From an uncultured Pelagibacteraceae bacterium (GTDB lineage Bacteria; Pseudomonadota; Alphaproteobacteria; Pelagibacterales; Pelagibacteraceae): 53,191 bases of DNA. The notes below the pieces were generated by a model. That model was not told the DNA's origin, made no database searches, and was given only the letters and a program-made list of their open reading frames with translations. Where the stretch lies: positions 1-53,191 of the forward strand of contig CACBBR010000008.1 in assembly GCA_902537555.1 (NCBI GenBank). The letters are read 5' to 3'. Shown here in pieces: positions 1 through 7,504 of this stretch; the first letter of the stretch is position 1; every line of letters starts with the position of its first letter. Made by a program: the position numbers and the translations under genes.

Positions 1-2
1 GT

Positions 3-191
3 ATCGATGTATTTGAAGTAGAGCCTCCAGAAGGTGACAATCCATTATTAAAAAATGAAAAAGTTTTCCTTAGCCCTCATGCAGCAGCGTTTACTGAAGA
101 GTGTATGACTAGAATGGCAATAGAAACTATACAAAATATTTTCGATTTTTTTGATGACAAACTTGAAGATAGTAAAAAAGTAAAATTATAG
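3..191 (+). CDS. D-2-hydroxyacid dehydrogenase, C-terminal fragment (cut by window edge)
   Basis: Open from the first complete codon to a TAG at 189-191, so only the last 62 residues are present. The fragment reads IDVFEVEPP near its start, then NPLL and SPHAAAFT, then a C-terminal helix. This is the usual end of NAD-dependent D-isomer-specific 2-hydroxyacid dehydrogenases (phosphoglycerate dehydrogenase type), and the His in SPHAA is the family's catalytic histidine. Substrate cannot be told from the tail. It converges on the next gene and overlaps its 3' end by 6 bases. The neighbouring inositol-type genes suggest a sugar-acid or hydroxyacid step, but that is inference. Confidence 0.8.
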   Translation: MDVFEVEPPEGDNPLLKNEKVFLSPHAAAFTEECMTRMAIETIQNIFDFFDDKLEDSKKVKL

Positions 192-1088
192 TTTATCAAT
201 CTCTAAATTTGATTTCTTTAAAGTATCTGTAATATATTTATAACCCATAATTGCATACTCAAGAGGATTTGCTTTTTTTGGATCTTGCTCAGCCTCCACT
301 ACCAGCCAACCCTGGTAATTATTTTTTTTCAAAATATCAAACAGAGGTTTATAGTCGATACACCCATCGCCAGGCACAGTAAAAGCACCTTCTAAAAAAG
401 CATCTCTAAAACTTAAATCTTCAGAAAGGGCTTTTTTTAATACGTCTTCTCTAATATCTTTGCAGTGAATATGGATTACTCTTTCTTTAAATTTATTGAT
501 TATATTAATAGAATTTCCCCGAGCAAATAGCATATGACCAGTATCTAAAGTTAATTTTACACTGTCACCTGTATTTTCTAACAACCTAATAGTTTCTTCC
601 TCCGTTTCTATTACTGTGCCCATATGATGGTGATAAGCTAATGGCATACCTTCATCTTCAAGATATCTTGCAAGTTCAGATATTTTTACACAATAATCTT
701 TCCATTCATCATTGGACATTTTTGGTCTACTGGATAGTTTTTTTTTTGGATTGCCTTGTATTGATTCAAAAACTTCTGCAAATACAATACATGGAGCCTC
801 ACAGTCTTTAAATAATTGAAGTTGGTTTTGAATTAATTTTTTTTCTTCTTCAACAGAATTTTTTCTAAGATTCCCGCTATACCATCCAGAACATAATTTT
901 AAATTATACTTTTCTAGTTTTGGTAATAATTCCTTGGATGTTTTAGGAAATTTTCCACCTGACTCTATACCTATATATCCAGCCTGACTTGCCTCTGATA
1001 AACATTGTTCAAGAGGAGTGTCTCCACCTAGTTCAGGCATGTCATCATTGCTCCACGCTATTGGTGCTATCCCTAATTTTACTGACAT
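186..1088 (-). CDS. iolE: Myo-inosose-2 dehydratase-like sugar isomerase/epimerase
   Basis: A 300-residue TIM-barrel protein of the AP-endonuclease-2 / xylose-isomerase-like family, the normal length of IolE. The opening GIAPIAWSNDDMPELGGDT is characteristic of inosose dehydratases. Later metal- and substrate-binding stretches are visible: YHHHMGT near residue 153, LDTGHM near 182, HIHCKDIR near 208 and VVEAEQDP near 265. IolE dehydrates 2-keto-myo-inositol to a diketo compound in the cytosol. The gene is divergent from two Gfo/Idh dehydrogenases of the type that make the keto-inositol substrate, which supports a small inositol pathway. No iolB, iolC or iolD lies in the window. The exact substrate could be another inosose or keto-sugar. 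Confidence 0.8.
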   Translation of the reverse strand: MSVKLGIAPIAWSNDDMPELGGDTPLEQCLSEASQAGYIGIESGGKFPKTSKELLPKLEKYNLKLCSGWYSGNLRKNSVEEEKKLIQNQLQLFKDCEAPCIVFAEVFESIQGNPKKKLSSRPKMSNDEWKDYCVKISELARYLEDEGMPLAYHHHMGTVIETEEETIRLLENTGDSVKLTLDTGHMLFARGNSINIINKFKERVIHIHCKDIREDVLKKALSEDLSFRDAFLEGAFTVPGDGCIDYKPLFDILKKNNYQGWLVVEAEQDPKKANPLEYAIMGYKYITDTLKKSNLEIDKL

Positions 1089-1117
1089 ATTTTTTATATT
1101 TGCTAAGATATTTGATC

Positions 1118-2263
1118 ATGAGATTAATTAAAGGCAAAAAAATTAAATTAGGCATTGTTGGCGGTGGTCCAAAATCATGGATAGGACATGTCCATAGAAT
1201 TTCCTCAAGATTTGATGACGAATATGAAATTGTCTCAGGAGTTTTTTCAAGAAATTCAAATATTTCAAAGACTTTCGGCAAAAAAATAGGAATTGATAAA
1301 GACAGATGTTACTCAAATTATAAAGAAATGGCTGATAAAGAGGCGCTAAGATTTGATGGTATTGAGGTCGTGGCGATTATGACTCCTCCTTCAAGTCACC
1401 AAGTTATTGCAGAAAAATTTATAGACAAAAATATTCATATAATATCTGACAAGCCATTTACAGGTGATCTATCACAAGCAAAAAAACTTTTTAAAAAAAT
1501 TAAATCAAATAAAAATATAAAGTATGCTTTAACTCATAATTATTCTGCATATCCGATGGTTAGAGAAGCAAAGGTATTAGTTGAAAAAGGGAAGATAGGA
1601 AAAGTTGAATATGTTAATGTAGAGTATGTTCAAGACTGGACTGATGGAAAAATAGTTAACAAAAAAAATGCAAAAAAAATATTAAAATGGAAAATAAATA
1701 AAAAAATAGTTGGGACCTCAGCGGTTTTAAATGAGATTGGATCTCACGCTTATCACCTAGCATGCTATGTTTCTGGATTAAAAGGTAGAAATGTATTTGC
1801 TGATATCAATCAAGTTTCAAAAACTGTTAAAATGGATAACAATGCTCAAGTAATGATCAACTTTAATAACAATGCAAAAGGCTTACTTTGGACAAGTGTT
1901 ATGGCAAGAGGCGGTGTTTATGGTTTAAGATTTAGGATTTTTGGCACAAAAGGCAGCATAGAATGGGTTCAAAATGATCCAGGTTATCTTAAATTTAATC
2001 CATTAAAAGGTGCTGTAAAATTTTTAGAAAGAGGTTTTTTTAATGCAGAATTATCAAAAAAATTTTCAAGAATTAAATTTGGACATCCAGAGGGTTATCT
2101 AGATGCTTTTGCAAACATTTACAAAGAATTTGCAGAATCATTAAGAACAAAAGCTAAAAAAAGGTGGTTTTTTCCAAATGAATATGAAGGGCTGGAAACT
2201 GCAAAGTTTATTGAAGCGTGTAAAATTTCAAATAAAAGAAAAGCGTGGACAAAAATAAAATAA
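1118..2263 (+). CDS. Gfo/Idh/MocA family oxidoreductase (inositol/sugar dehydrogenase-like)
   Basis: A 381-residue NAD(P)-dependent dehydrogenase. The start is placed at ATG 1118, just before the Rossmann motif GIVGGG at residues 12-17; a longer in-frame extension to 989 would run back into the divergent iolE gene and adds no family-like sequence. The family's catalytic lysine is in DKP (Lys112). A second conserved stretch, NEIGSHAYH (205-213), supplies the active-site histidine region. It starts 29 bases from divergent iolE and overlaps the next dehydrogenase by 19 bases, so the two dehydrogenases are probably co-transcribed. Members of this subgroup sit in inositol or sugar-acid catabolic clusters. 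The substrate is not determined here. Confidence 0.78.
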   Translation: MRLIKGKKIKLGIVGGGPKSWIGHVHRISSRFDDEYEIVSGVFSRNSNISKTFGKKIGIDKDRCYSNYKEMADKEALRFDGIEVVAIMTPPSSHQVIAEKFIDKNIHIISDKPFTGDLSQAKKLFKKIKSNKNIKYALTHNYSAYPMVREAKVLVEKGKIGKVEYVNVEYVQDWTDGKIVNKKNAKKILKWKINKKIVGTSAVLNEIGSHAYHLACYVSGLKGRNVFADINQVSKTVKMDNNAQVMINFNNNAKGLLWTSVMARGGVYGLRFRIFGTKGSIEWVQNDPGYLKFNPLKGAVKFLERGFFNAELSKKFSRIKFGHPEGYLDAFANIYKEFAESLRTKAKKRWFFPNEYEGLETAKFIEACKISNKRKAWTKIK

Positions 2264-3255
2264 AAGTTGCTTTGCTTGGTCTTGGCAGAATTGGCCAAAT
2301 GCATGCAAAAAATTTAATCGAAAATAGTGACTTTAAATTAAAATATGTCTTTGACCTAAACAAAGATTTATTAAAAAAAATATCTAATAAATATAATGTC
2401 ACTTCAATAAATAAGCCTGATCTAGCTTTCAATGATAAAGACATTGACTGTATATTTATTGCGTCAAGCACACCTACGCATTTAAAATTTATTGAGCAAG
2501 GTGTAAAACAAAATAAAATTATTTTTTGTGAAAAACCATTAGATCTGAATATAAAAAAAATTAATTCTTGTCTAAAAAGGATAAAAAAATTTAAACCAAG
2601 AGTGCAAATAGGCTTCAATAGGAGATATGACGTTGGACACCATTCATTAAAAAAACATCTAAAACAAAAAATTGGACGATTAGAAAAAATTATAATTACT
2701 AGTCGGGATCCTTCTCCTCCTTCGCTTAAATATCTAAAAAGTTCAGGTGGGATATTTAAAGATATGATGATTCACGATTTTGATCTTGCAAGATATTATT
2801 TAGGAAAAGACGAATTCCAATCAATTTTTGCTATGGGCAGTAACTTATCGGATAAACGTTTTAATAAAATTAATGATTATGAATTGGCAACTACAATACT
2901 CAAATCTAAAAAAGGGGTTCAATGTATTATAACAAATTCAAGACATTGTAGCTTTGGATATGATCAAAGAGTAGAATTATTTGGAAATAAAGGAATGCTA
3001 GTTTCAGAGAATAAAAGAAACGATGAAATAAATTATTTTTCAAAAAGCTCAACAAACAGTAAATCACCTCTTCTTCACTTCTTTATTGAGAGATATTCTG
3101 AGGCTTTTAAACTTCAATTATTCGATCTAGTAAAATTTTCTAGAAAAAATATTAAACCTAGAGCAGTTTTTGAAGATGGAAGAAAATCAATTATATTGGC
3201 AGAGGGAGCAATGAAATCTATAAAGTCGAAAAAGTTTGAAAAACTAATTTATTGA
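2245..3255 (+). CDS. iolG: Inositol 2-dehydrogenase-like Gfo/Idh/MocA oxidoreductase
   Basis: A 336-residue dehydrogenase starting at GTG 2245 inside the end of the preceding gene; translation from there leads directly into the Rossmann motif GLGRIGQMH (12-20). EKP at 96-98 puts the catalytic lysine at residue 97, the same number as in Bacillus IolG. KDMMIHD (172-178) reproduces the Asp-x3-His pair of that enzyme (here Asp173 and His177). Inositol dehydrogenases oxidise myo-inositol to 2-keto-myo-inositol with NAD, the substrate of the IolE-like neighbour. The match of active-site spacing makes inositol dehydrogenase the best call, although related scyllo-inositol or sugar dehydrogenases share these residues. 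Confidence 0.72.
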   Translation: MDKNKIKVALLGLGRIGQMHAKNLIENSDFKLKYVFDLNKDLLKKISNKYNVTSINKPDLAFNDKDIDCIFIASSTPTHLKFIEQGVKQNKIIFCEKPLDLNIKKINSCLKRIKKFKPRVQIGFNRRYDVGHHSLKKHLKQKIGRLEKIIITSRDPSPPSLKYLKSSGGIFKDMMIHDFDLARYYLGKDEFQSIFAMGSNLSDKRFNKINDYELATTILKSKKGVQCIITNSRHCSFGYDQRVELFGNKGMLVSENKRNDEINYFSKSSTNSKSPLLHFFIERYSEAFKLQLFDLVKFSRKNIKPRAVFEDGRKSIILAEGAMKSIKSKKFEKLIY

Positions 3256-3258
3256 AAT

Positions 3259-4152
3259 TTAAATTCCCTCTATTTTTTTGTCTCCTGATTTTTTGACAAA
3301 ATATATTCCAAGTATAACAATAAATAGTGAAATTAATATTTTTGAAGTAACTAATTCATTAAGAAATAAGTATCCAAGAATTACTCCAAATATTGGTATT
3401 AAATAAGCGACTTGGCTTTGAAAAACTAAACCGTTTCTTTTCAATATCATAAATCTCAATAACCAAGCTATACCAGTAGGAAATATACCAAGATATATTA
3501 AAGACAAAGTTGACTCTAATGATGGATTTAAATTCCAAGGTTGCTCTATAATTAAAGAAATTGGGCAAACAAATATTGTTCCCCAAATTAATATTGATGC
3601 AGTAACATTTTCATTTTTTTTATGACTTATTTTTAAAGTTAATATTCCACCAACTACATAAAATGTTGAACCAACTAATATCATTAAAGCAGAAAATAAA
3701 TTTTCATCATTAATTAGTAGATTTTCAGAAAAAAGATAAACTATTCCTAAAAATCCTAAAATTATTCCTAATATTTTAATTAAATTTATTTTTTCTTTAT
3801 CAATAAATAAATGAGCTAAAATAGTTGCGCTGATAGGAGTAGTGGACATTAATATTGCTGCTAAATTACTTTGAACTTTTTGTACTCCATAAGCAATTAA
3901 AAAAAATGGAATAACTAAATTAATGATACCAATTGCAGCAAACCATTTCCAATCTTTGGAAAAGACTTCAATTTTAATTTTTTTATAAAAACATAACAAT
4001 AATACTGGGATCATTCCAAAAAAAATCCTTAAAAATGCAATCGTTATTGGACCATAAGAGTAAGTAGCAATTTTAATGTTGAAAAAGGCTGAAGCCCATA
4101 TCAGTGAAAGCAAAACTAATATGAAATAATCAGATGTTTTTGGTGAAGTCAT
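3259..4152 (-). CDS. EamA/DMT-superfamily transporter
   Basis: A 297-residue integral membrane protein with about ten hydrophobic segments and two internal EamA repeats, the normal architecture of drug/metabolite transporters. The first repeat opens with LLSLIWASAFFNIKIA; the second begins near residue 150 with LMILVGSTFYVVGG. A basic tail (VKKSGDKK) ends the protein in the cytoplasm. Substrates of this family range over amino acids, nucleosides and other metabolites and cannot be read from the sequence. Its start codon overlaps the stop of the upstream YbaK-like gene by 4 bases (ATGA), so the two form one unit. It converges on the dehydrogenase at 2245-3255 with a gap of 3 bases. Confidence 0.85.
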   Translation of the reverse strand: MTSPKTSDYFILVLLSLIWASAFFNIKIATYSYGPITIAFLRIFFGMIPVLLLCFYKKIKIEVFSKDWKWFAAIGIINLVIPFFLIAYGVQKVQSNLAAILMSTTPISATILAHLFIDKEKINLIKILGIILGFLGIVYLFSENLLINDENLFSALMILVGSTFYVVGGILTLKISHKKNENVTASILIWGTIFVCPISLIIEQPWNLNPSLESTLSLIYLGIFPTGIAWLLRFMILKRNGLVFQSQVAYLIPIFGVILGYLFLNELVTSKILISLFIVILGIYFVKKSGDKKIEGI

Positions 4153-4628
4153 TCTACAATATCTTTTACTGTTCCATTGGTTAAATTAAGCAGTTCATCA
4201 AAATTTATTTTGAAAATACAGTTTGGATGTCCTGCTGCGGCATATAAATTTTTAAATCTATTTAAAGACTCATCAACAAGAATTTCTAATTTATTTTTAT
4301 GACCTACTGGTGAAACTCCTCCTATAGTATATCCTGTTTGATCTTTAACCTCATCTGGAGATGCCATGCTCAAATCTTTACTATTAAAAATTTTTTTTAA
4401 TTTATTCAAAGAACATCTTTTATCGCCAGAAACCAAGCAGAGTAAAAAATTTTCTTTATTTCTAAATAATAAACTTTTTACAATTGAACCAACTTCTGTA
4501 TTTAATGAATTTGCAGCATCATTTGCTGTTCTTGCAGTTTGCTCTAATTCAATTACTTTTATTTCACTATTAAATTTTTTTAATGCTTCTTTTGCTCTTT
4601 TAACTGGTTCTTTATTAAGTGCCGACAT
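4149..4628 (-). CDS. YbaK/EbsC-family aminoacyl-tRNA deacylase
   Basis: A 159-residue protein of the YbaK/ProX deacylase fold, which hydrolyses wrongly charged aminoacyl-tRNAs in trans. Family signatures are EVGSIVKSLLFR near residue 45, LVSGDKRC near 65, and YTIGGVSPVGHKNK near 100, the glycine-rich stretch lining the active site. The length is typical for a free-standing deacylase. It is the first gene of a two-gene unit with the EamA transporter and is divergent from glnA across a 142-base gap. Which mischarged tRNA it edits (Cys-tRNA-Pro or another) is not clear from the sequence. Confidence 0.82.
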   Translation of the reverse strand: MSALNKEPVKRAKEALKKFNSEIKVIELEQTARTANDAANSLNTEVGSIVKSLLFRNKENFLLCLVSGDKRCSLNKLKKIFNSKDLSMASPDEVKDQTGYTIGGVSPVGHKNKLEILVDESLNRFKNLYAAAGHPNCIFKINFDELLNLTNGTVKDIVE

Positions 4629-4647
4629 TAGTACAACTCTTGATTGA

Positions 4648-4677
4648 TTGAAAAATTGCGATTTTTAAGGTTAATAT
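4648..4677 (+). promoter_or_regulatory. Candidate glnA promoter
   Basis: TTGAAA at 4648-4653 is followed after 18 bases by TAATAT at 4672-4677, a reasonable sigma-70-type pair. Transcription from it would give glnA a leader of roughly 85 bases. In DNA this A+T-rich such matches occur by chance, so confidence is low. I see no sigma-54 (GG-N10-GC) element in the gap. Confidence 0.33.
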
Positions 4678-4770
4678 ACATGTAATTAAAGCATAACTGA
4701 TATCTATTTTATAGACATTATTTATCTTTTCTTAACTGATAAGAGAACAAGAAAATTTATAGGAGATAAT

Positions 4771-6177
4771 ATGAGCGCTAGGGACGTATTAAAACAAATT
4801 AAATCTAAGAATGTTGAGTATGTTGATCTTAGATTCACTGATCCAAGAGGAAAACTGCAACACCTTACTATGGATAAAACAATAGTTGATGAAGGTATGC
4901 TGAACGATGGAGTATTTTTTGATGGCTCATCGATTGCTGGTTGGAAAGCGATAAATGAGTCTGACATGATATTAAAACCAGATTTAAGCAGAACAGTAAT
5001 AGATCCATATACATCACATAATACAATGATTTTATTTTGCGATATTTTGGATGCTGTTAAAAAAGACCCATACGAAAGAGATCCAAGGGGAATAGCTAAA
5101 AAAGCAGAAGCATATTTAAAAAAAACTGGAATTGGAGATAAAGCTTACTTTGGTCCAGAGCCAGAATTTTTTGTTTTTGATGATGTAAAAATTAAAAATG
5201 ATATGAATGAAACTGGATTTTCAATTGACAGTTCAGAAGGACCTTATAATTCAGGAAAATCATATGACAATGGAAATATGGGCCACAGACCTGGAGTTAA
5301 GGGAGGATATTTTCCTGTACCACCAGTAGATAGTGCTCAAGATATGAGGGGTGAATACCTAAAAGGTTTAAGAGATGTAGGTATTACTGTTGAAAAACAT
5401 CACCACGAAGTTGCACCTAGTCAACATGAACTAGGAATGTTGTTTGGAACACTAGTTGATCAAGCTGATAATGTTCAGCTTTACAAATATGTAGTACAGA
5501 TGGTCTCACATTCATTTGGAAAGACTGCTACTTTTATGCCAAAACCAGTTAAAGGTGATAATGGCTCTGGAATGCATACTCACCAATCAATTTGGAAAGG
5601 TAAAACTCCAGTATTTTCTGGTAACAAGTATGCTGGTCTATCTCAAACAGCTCTTTATTATATTGGTGGTATTTTAAAACATGCTAAGGCAATAAATGCA
5701 TTTTCAAATGCTACTACTAATAGTTATAAAAGATTAATTCCAGGTTTTGAGGCGCCAGTTTTACTAGCGTACTCTGCAAGAAACAGATCTGCTTCTTGTA
5801 GAATTCCAATAACTTTAAGTAAAAAAGGTGCAAGATGCGAAATTAGATTCCCTGATGCATCAGGTAATCCATATTTAACTTTTGCATCAATGTTAATGGC
5901 TGGTTTAGATGGTATTAAAAATAAAATAGATCCTGGTAAATCTTTTGACCAAGATCTTTATGCATTAACAGAAAAACAAGTTAAAAAAGTTCCTACAGTC
6001 TGTGGATCATTGAGAGAGGCTATGGAAGCTCTTGATAAAGATAGAAACTTTTTAAAACAAGGTAATGTATTTACTGACGATCAGATAGATGCGTACATTG
6101 AATTAAAGTATGAGGAAATTCATAACTTTGAACATACGCCGCACCCTATCGAATTCGATATGTATTATAGCTGTTAA
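4771..6177 (+). CDS. glnA: Glutamine synthetase, type I
   Basis: A 468-residue glutamine synthetase, which makes glutamine from glutamate, ammonia and ATP as a cytosolic dodecamer. It starts at ATG 4771, 6 bases after a strong AGGAGA ribosome site. Family motifs appear in order: FDGSSIAGW (50-58), PEPEFFVFD (129-137), NGSGMHTHQS (264-273), the glutamate-flap region KRLIPGFEAP (320-329) and RNRSASCRIP (337-346). DQDLYAL places a tyrosine at residue 397, the number of the adenylylated tyrosine of enterobacterial GlnA. No glnB precedes it, unlike the usual alphaproteobacterial glnB-glnA pair. A strong stem-loop follows the stop codon. Confidence 0.97.
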   Translation: MSARDVLKQIKSKNVEYVDLRFTDPRGKLQHLTMDKTIVDEGMLNDGVFFDGSSIAGWKAINESDMILKPDLSRTVIDPYTSHNTMILFCDILDAVKKDPYERDPRGIAKKAEAYLKKTGIGDKAYFGPEPEFFVFDDVKIKNDMNETGFSIDSSEGPYNSGKSYDNGNMGHRPGVKGGYFPVPPVDSAQDMRGEYLKGLRDVGITVEKHHHEVAPSQHELGMLFGTLVDQADNVQLYKYVVQMVSHSFGKTATFMPKPVKGDNGSGMHTHQSIWKGKTPVFSGNKYAGLSQTALYYIGGILKHAKAINAFSNATTNSYKRLIPGFEAPVLLAYSARNRSASCRIPITLSKKGARCEIRFPDASGNPYLTFASMLMAGLDGIKNKIDPGKSFDQDLYALTEKQVKKVPTVCGSLREAMEALDKDRNFLKQGNVFTDDQIDAYIELKYEEIHNFEHTPHPIEFDMYYSC

Positions 6178-6191
6178 TAAGCTTTATTTTT

Positions 6192-6221
6192 GGTAATACC
6201 TGCTGTAATAGCAGGTATTCC
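6192..6221 (+). terminator. glnA 3' stem-loop (possible terminator or mRNA stabiliser)
   Basis: A perfect 10-base-pair stem (arms 6195-6204 and 6210-6219, loop of 5) lies 17 bases after the glnA stop codon. Two further G-C pairs are possible at the base across a one-base bulge. It is one of the strongest stem-loops I found in the window. It lacks the run of T expected of an intrinsic terminator on either strand, so transcript-end protection or an mRNA processing signal is also possible. Confidence 0.5.
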
Positions 6222-6264
6222 CTATAAGAAATTCTCATTTCATTTAATTTTGTTATTAAAATGT

Positions 6265-6402
6265 ATGACAAAATTTATGTCCTCTTTAAAAAACATTATT
6301 GGTTTCAAGAGGCCGAACTATAGAAAAACTAAGAAGAAGAATAATAAAATTTACACAATGAATAAAAGAGGACAATATTGGTTTATTTCATATTACCAAT
6401 AA
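6265..6402 (+). CDS. Doubtful small basic protein
   Basis: A 45-residue reading frame (or 41 residues from the ATG at 6277) between glnA and the sufA-like gene. It is strongly basic in the middle (FKRPNYRKTKKK) and ends in an aromatic stretch (YWFISYY). I do not recognise it. I see no ribosome-binding site before either ATG, and the last codons coincide with a second stem-loop (6377-6400), so this may equally be non-coding. It is listed because it fills the longest gene-free stretch of the window and has its own start and stop. Confidence 0.22.
   Translation: MTKFMSSLKNIIGFKRPNYRKTKKKNNKIYTMNKRGQYWFISYYQ
6377..6400. other. Small stem-loop before the convergent suf operon end
   Basis: ATTGGT at 6377-6382 pairs with ACCAAT at 6395-6400. 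The pairing can be extended on the outside by A-T pairs with a bulge (atatt before, aatat after). It lies 9 bases from the stop codon of the last suf-operon gene on the minus strand. It could end transcription from either side, but the stem is weak. Confidence 0.3.
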
Positions 6403-6408
6403 ATATTA

Positions 6409-6744
6409 TTAAATTTTAAAGGACTCTCCACATCCACATCTTTCAGTTTCGTTTGGATTGTTAAAAACAAACTGAGAAGAAAATTCTTCTTGTTTATAAT
6501 CCATTTCTGTTCCAAATAAATACATCACAGCCGCAGAGTCTATAAATACCTTTACTCCTTTATCCTCTATTACTTCGTCATTAGGGTTAATTTTGTTGGT
6601 ATATTCCATTACGTATGACATGCCTGCGCAGCCTCCAGATTTAACTCCAACTCTTACTCCAATAGATTCATTGCTCGCAGATGACATGATTTCCTTAATC
6701 CTTGTAGCCGCTTGATCGCTTAATGAGATTATTTGTTTTGTCAT
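6409..6744 (-). CDS. sufA: HesB/IscA-type Fe-S carrier protein (SufA/ErpA-like)
   Basis: A 111-residue A-type Fe-S carrier of normal length. The three conserved cysteines of the family are present: Cys39 in SGGCAGMSY and Cys103 and Cys105 in the C-terminal CGCGESF. These proteins accept a cluster from the SufBCD scaffold and deliver it to apo-enzymes in the cytosol. It is the last gene of the suf operon and overlaps the SufT-like gene by 4 bases. Assignment to SufA rather than ErpA or IscA rests on its position, because the sequence alone does not separate them well. Confidence 0.88.
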   Translation of the reverse strand: MTKQIISLSDQAATRIKEIMSSASNESIGVRVGVKSGGCAGMSYVMEYTNKINPNDEVIEDKGVKVFIDSAAVMYLFGTEMDYKQEEFSSQFVFNNPNETERCGCGESFKI

Positions 6745-7037
6745 AAATTTAATTCTAATTTAGCTGCTTCTGACATCATTGATTTATCCCAAGGCGGATC
6801 CCAGACTAAATCTAAATCAACTTTATCAACTTCGTCTATTTGCATAATACTATCTTTAACCTCTTTAGGCAAACTTTCAGCAACTGGACAATTAGGAGTG
6901 GTTAATGTCATTTTAACGCTAACATTTTTTTGATTTACTTTAATATCATATATTAATCCTAACTCATAAATGTTTACTGGTATCTCAGGATCGTAGATTT
7001 TTTTTATTTCGTTTATTACTTTTTCTTTTAATTCCAT
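6741..7037 (-). CDS. sufT: SufT / MIP18-family (DUF59) Fe-S assembly factor
   Basis: A 98-residue DUF59 protein. YDPEIPVNIYELGLIYDIKV (residues 16-35) and the central TTPNCPVAESLP with the family's conserved cysteine are typical of the PaaD/MIP18/SufT group, which helps mature Fe-S proteins. It ends with the WDPPWDKSMMSEAAK stretch found in stand-alone suf-operon members. It is separated by 2 bases from the SufU gene and overlaps the sufA-like gene, consistent with one polycistronic message. Confidence 0.88.
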   Translation of the reverse strand: MELKEKVINEIKKIYDPEIPVNIYELGLIYDIKVNQKNVSVKMTLTTPNCPVAESLPKEVKDSIMQIDEVDKVDLDLVWDPPWDKSMMSEAAKLELNL

Positions 7038-7039
7038 AA

Positions 7040-7504
7040 TTAATCTTCGGTACTTGCTATTTCTTGAGAATTATTCATTGCTGATGTGAGTGTGTGCCAA
7101 GATAAAGTTGCACATTTTACTCTCATTGGATATTGTTTTACTCCAGATAAACACATCAATTTTGTTTTTTCATCTTCATTTAAAAGCTGCGTACTTAATT
7201 CATCTTTCTCTTTTATCATGTCCAAAAAATCTGTAACAATCTCTTTTACTTCCTTTTCTTCTTTTCCTCTTACTAGATCTGTCATAATTGATGCTGAAGC
7301 CATTGTAATTGCACAACCGTTTCCCTCAAAAGAAATATCTTCAACTTTATTATTGTCATTAAGTTTTAAGTAAATATGAACATTATCCCCGCATAATGGA
7401 TTGTTTCCTTTTGCGTCCCTAGTAAAATTATCTGTTTTTCTTAAATTTCTAGGATTCTTTCCGTGTTCTAAAATAATTTCTTGATATAATTCTTTTAAGT
7501 TCAT
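7040..7504 (-). CDS. sufU: SufU-type sulfur-transfer protein
   Basis: A 154-residue protein of the NifU/IscU fold. The ligand set is Cys38 and Asp40 in NPLCGDN, Cys64 in GNGCAIT and Cys131 in RVKCATLSW. The longer stretch between the second and third ligands, compared with IscU, is the mark of SufU, which binds zinc and takes sulfur from SufS. No sufE is present in the operon, so SufU is the likely sulfur acceptor for SufS here. It overlaps sufS by 4 bases. An alternative role as an IscU-like scaffold is less likely beside a complete sufBCD. Confidence 0.87.
   Translation of the reverse strand: MNLKELYQEIILEHGKNPRNLRKTDNFTRDAKGNNPLCGDNVHIYLKLNDNNKVEDISFEGNGCAITMASASIMTDLVRGKEEKEVKEIVTDFLDMIKEKDELSTQLLNEDEKTKLMCLSGVKQYPMRVKCATLSWHTLTSAMNNSQEIASTED

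Noticed and set aside
989-1117. Upstream extension of the Gfo/Idh gene to 989
   Set aside because: It lies antisense to the start of iolE, encodes a hydrophobic stretch not seen in the family, and ATG 1118 sits properly before the Rossmann motif.
4678-4770. Riboswitch in the glnA leader
   Set aside because: Only small A+T hairpins (such as TCTAT-TTT-ATAGA) are visible, with no conserved core that I recognise; not enough to call.
6192-6221. Classical rho-independent terminator after glnA
   Set aside because: The stem is strong but no T run follows on either strand, so only a general stem-loop function is claimed.
6190-6264. Start of the small ORF at 6190
   Set aside because: This part covers the strong stem-loop after glnA and has no ribosome site; it is unlikely to be translated.
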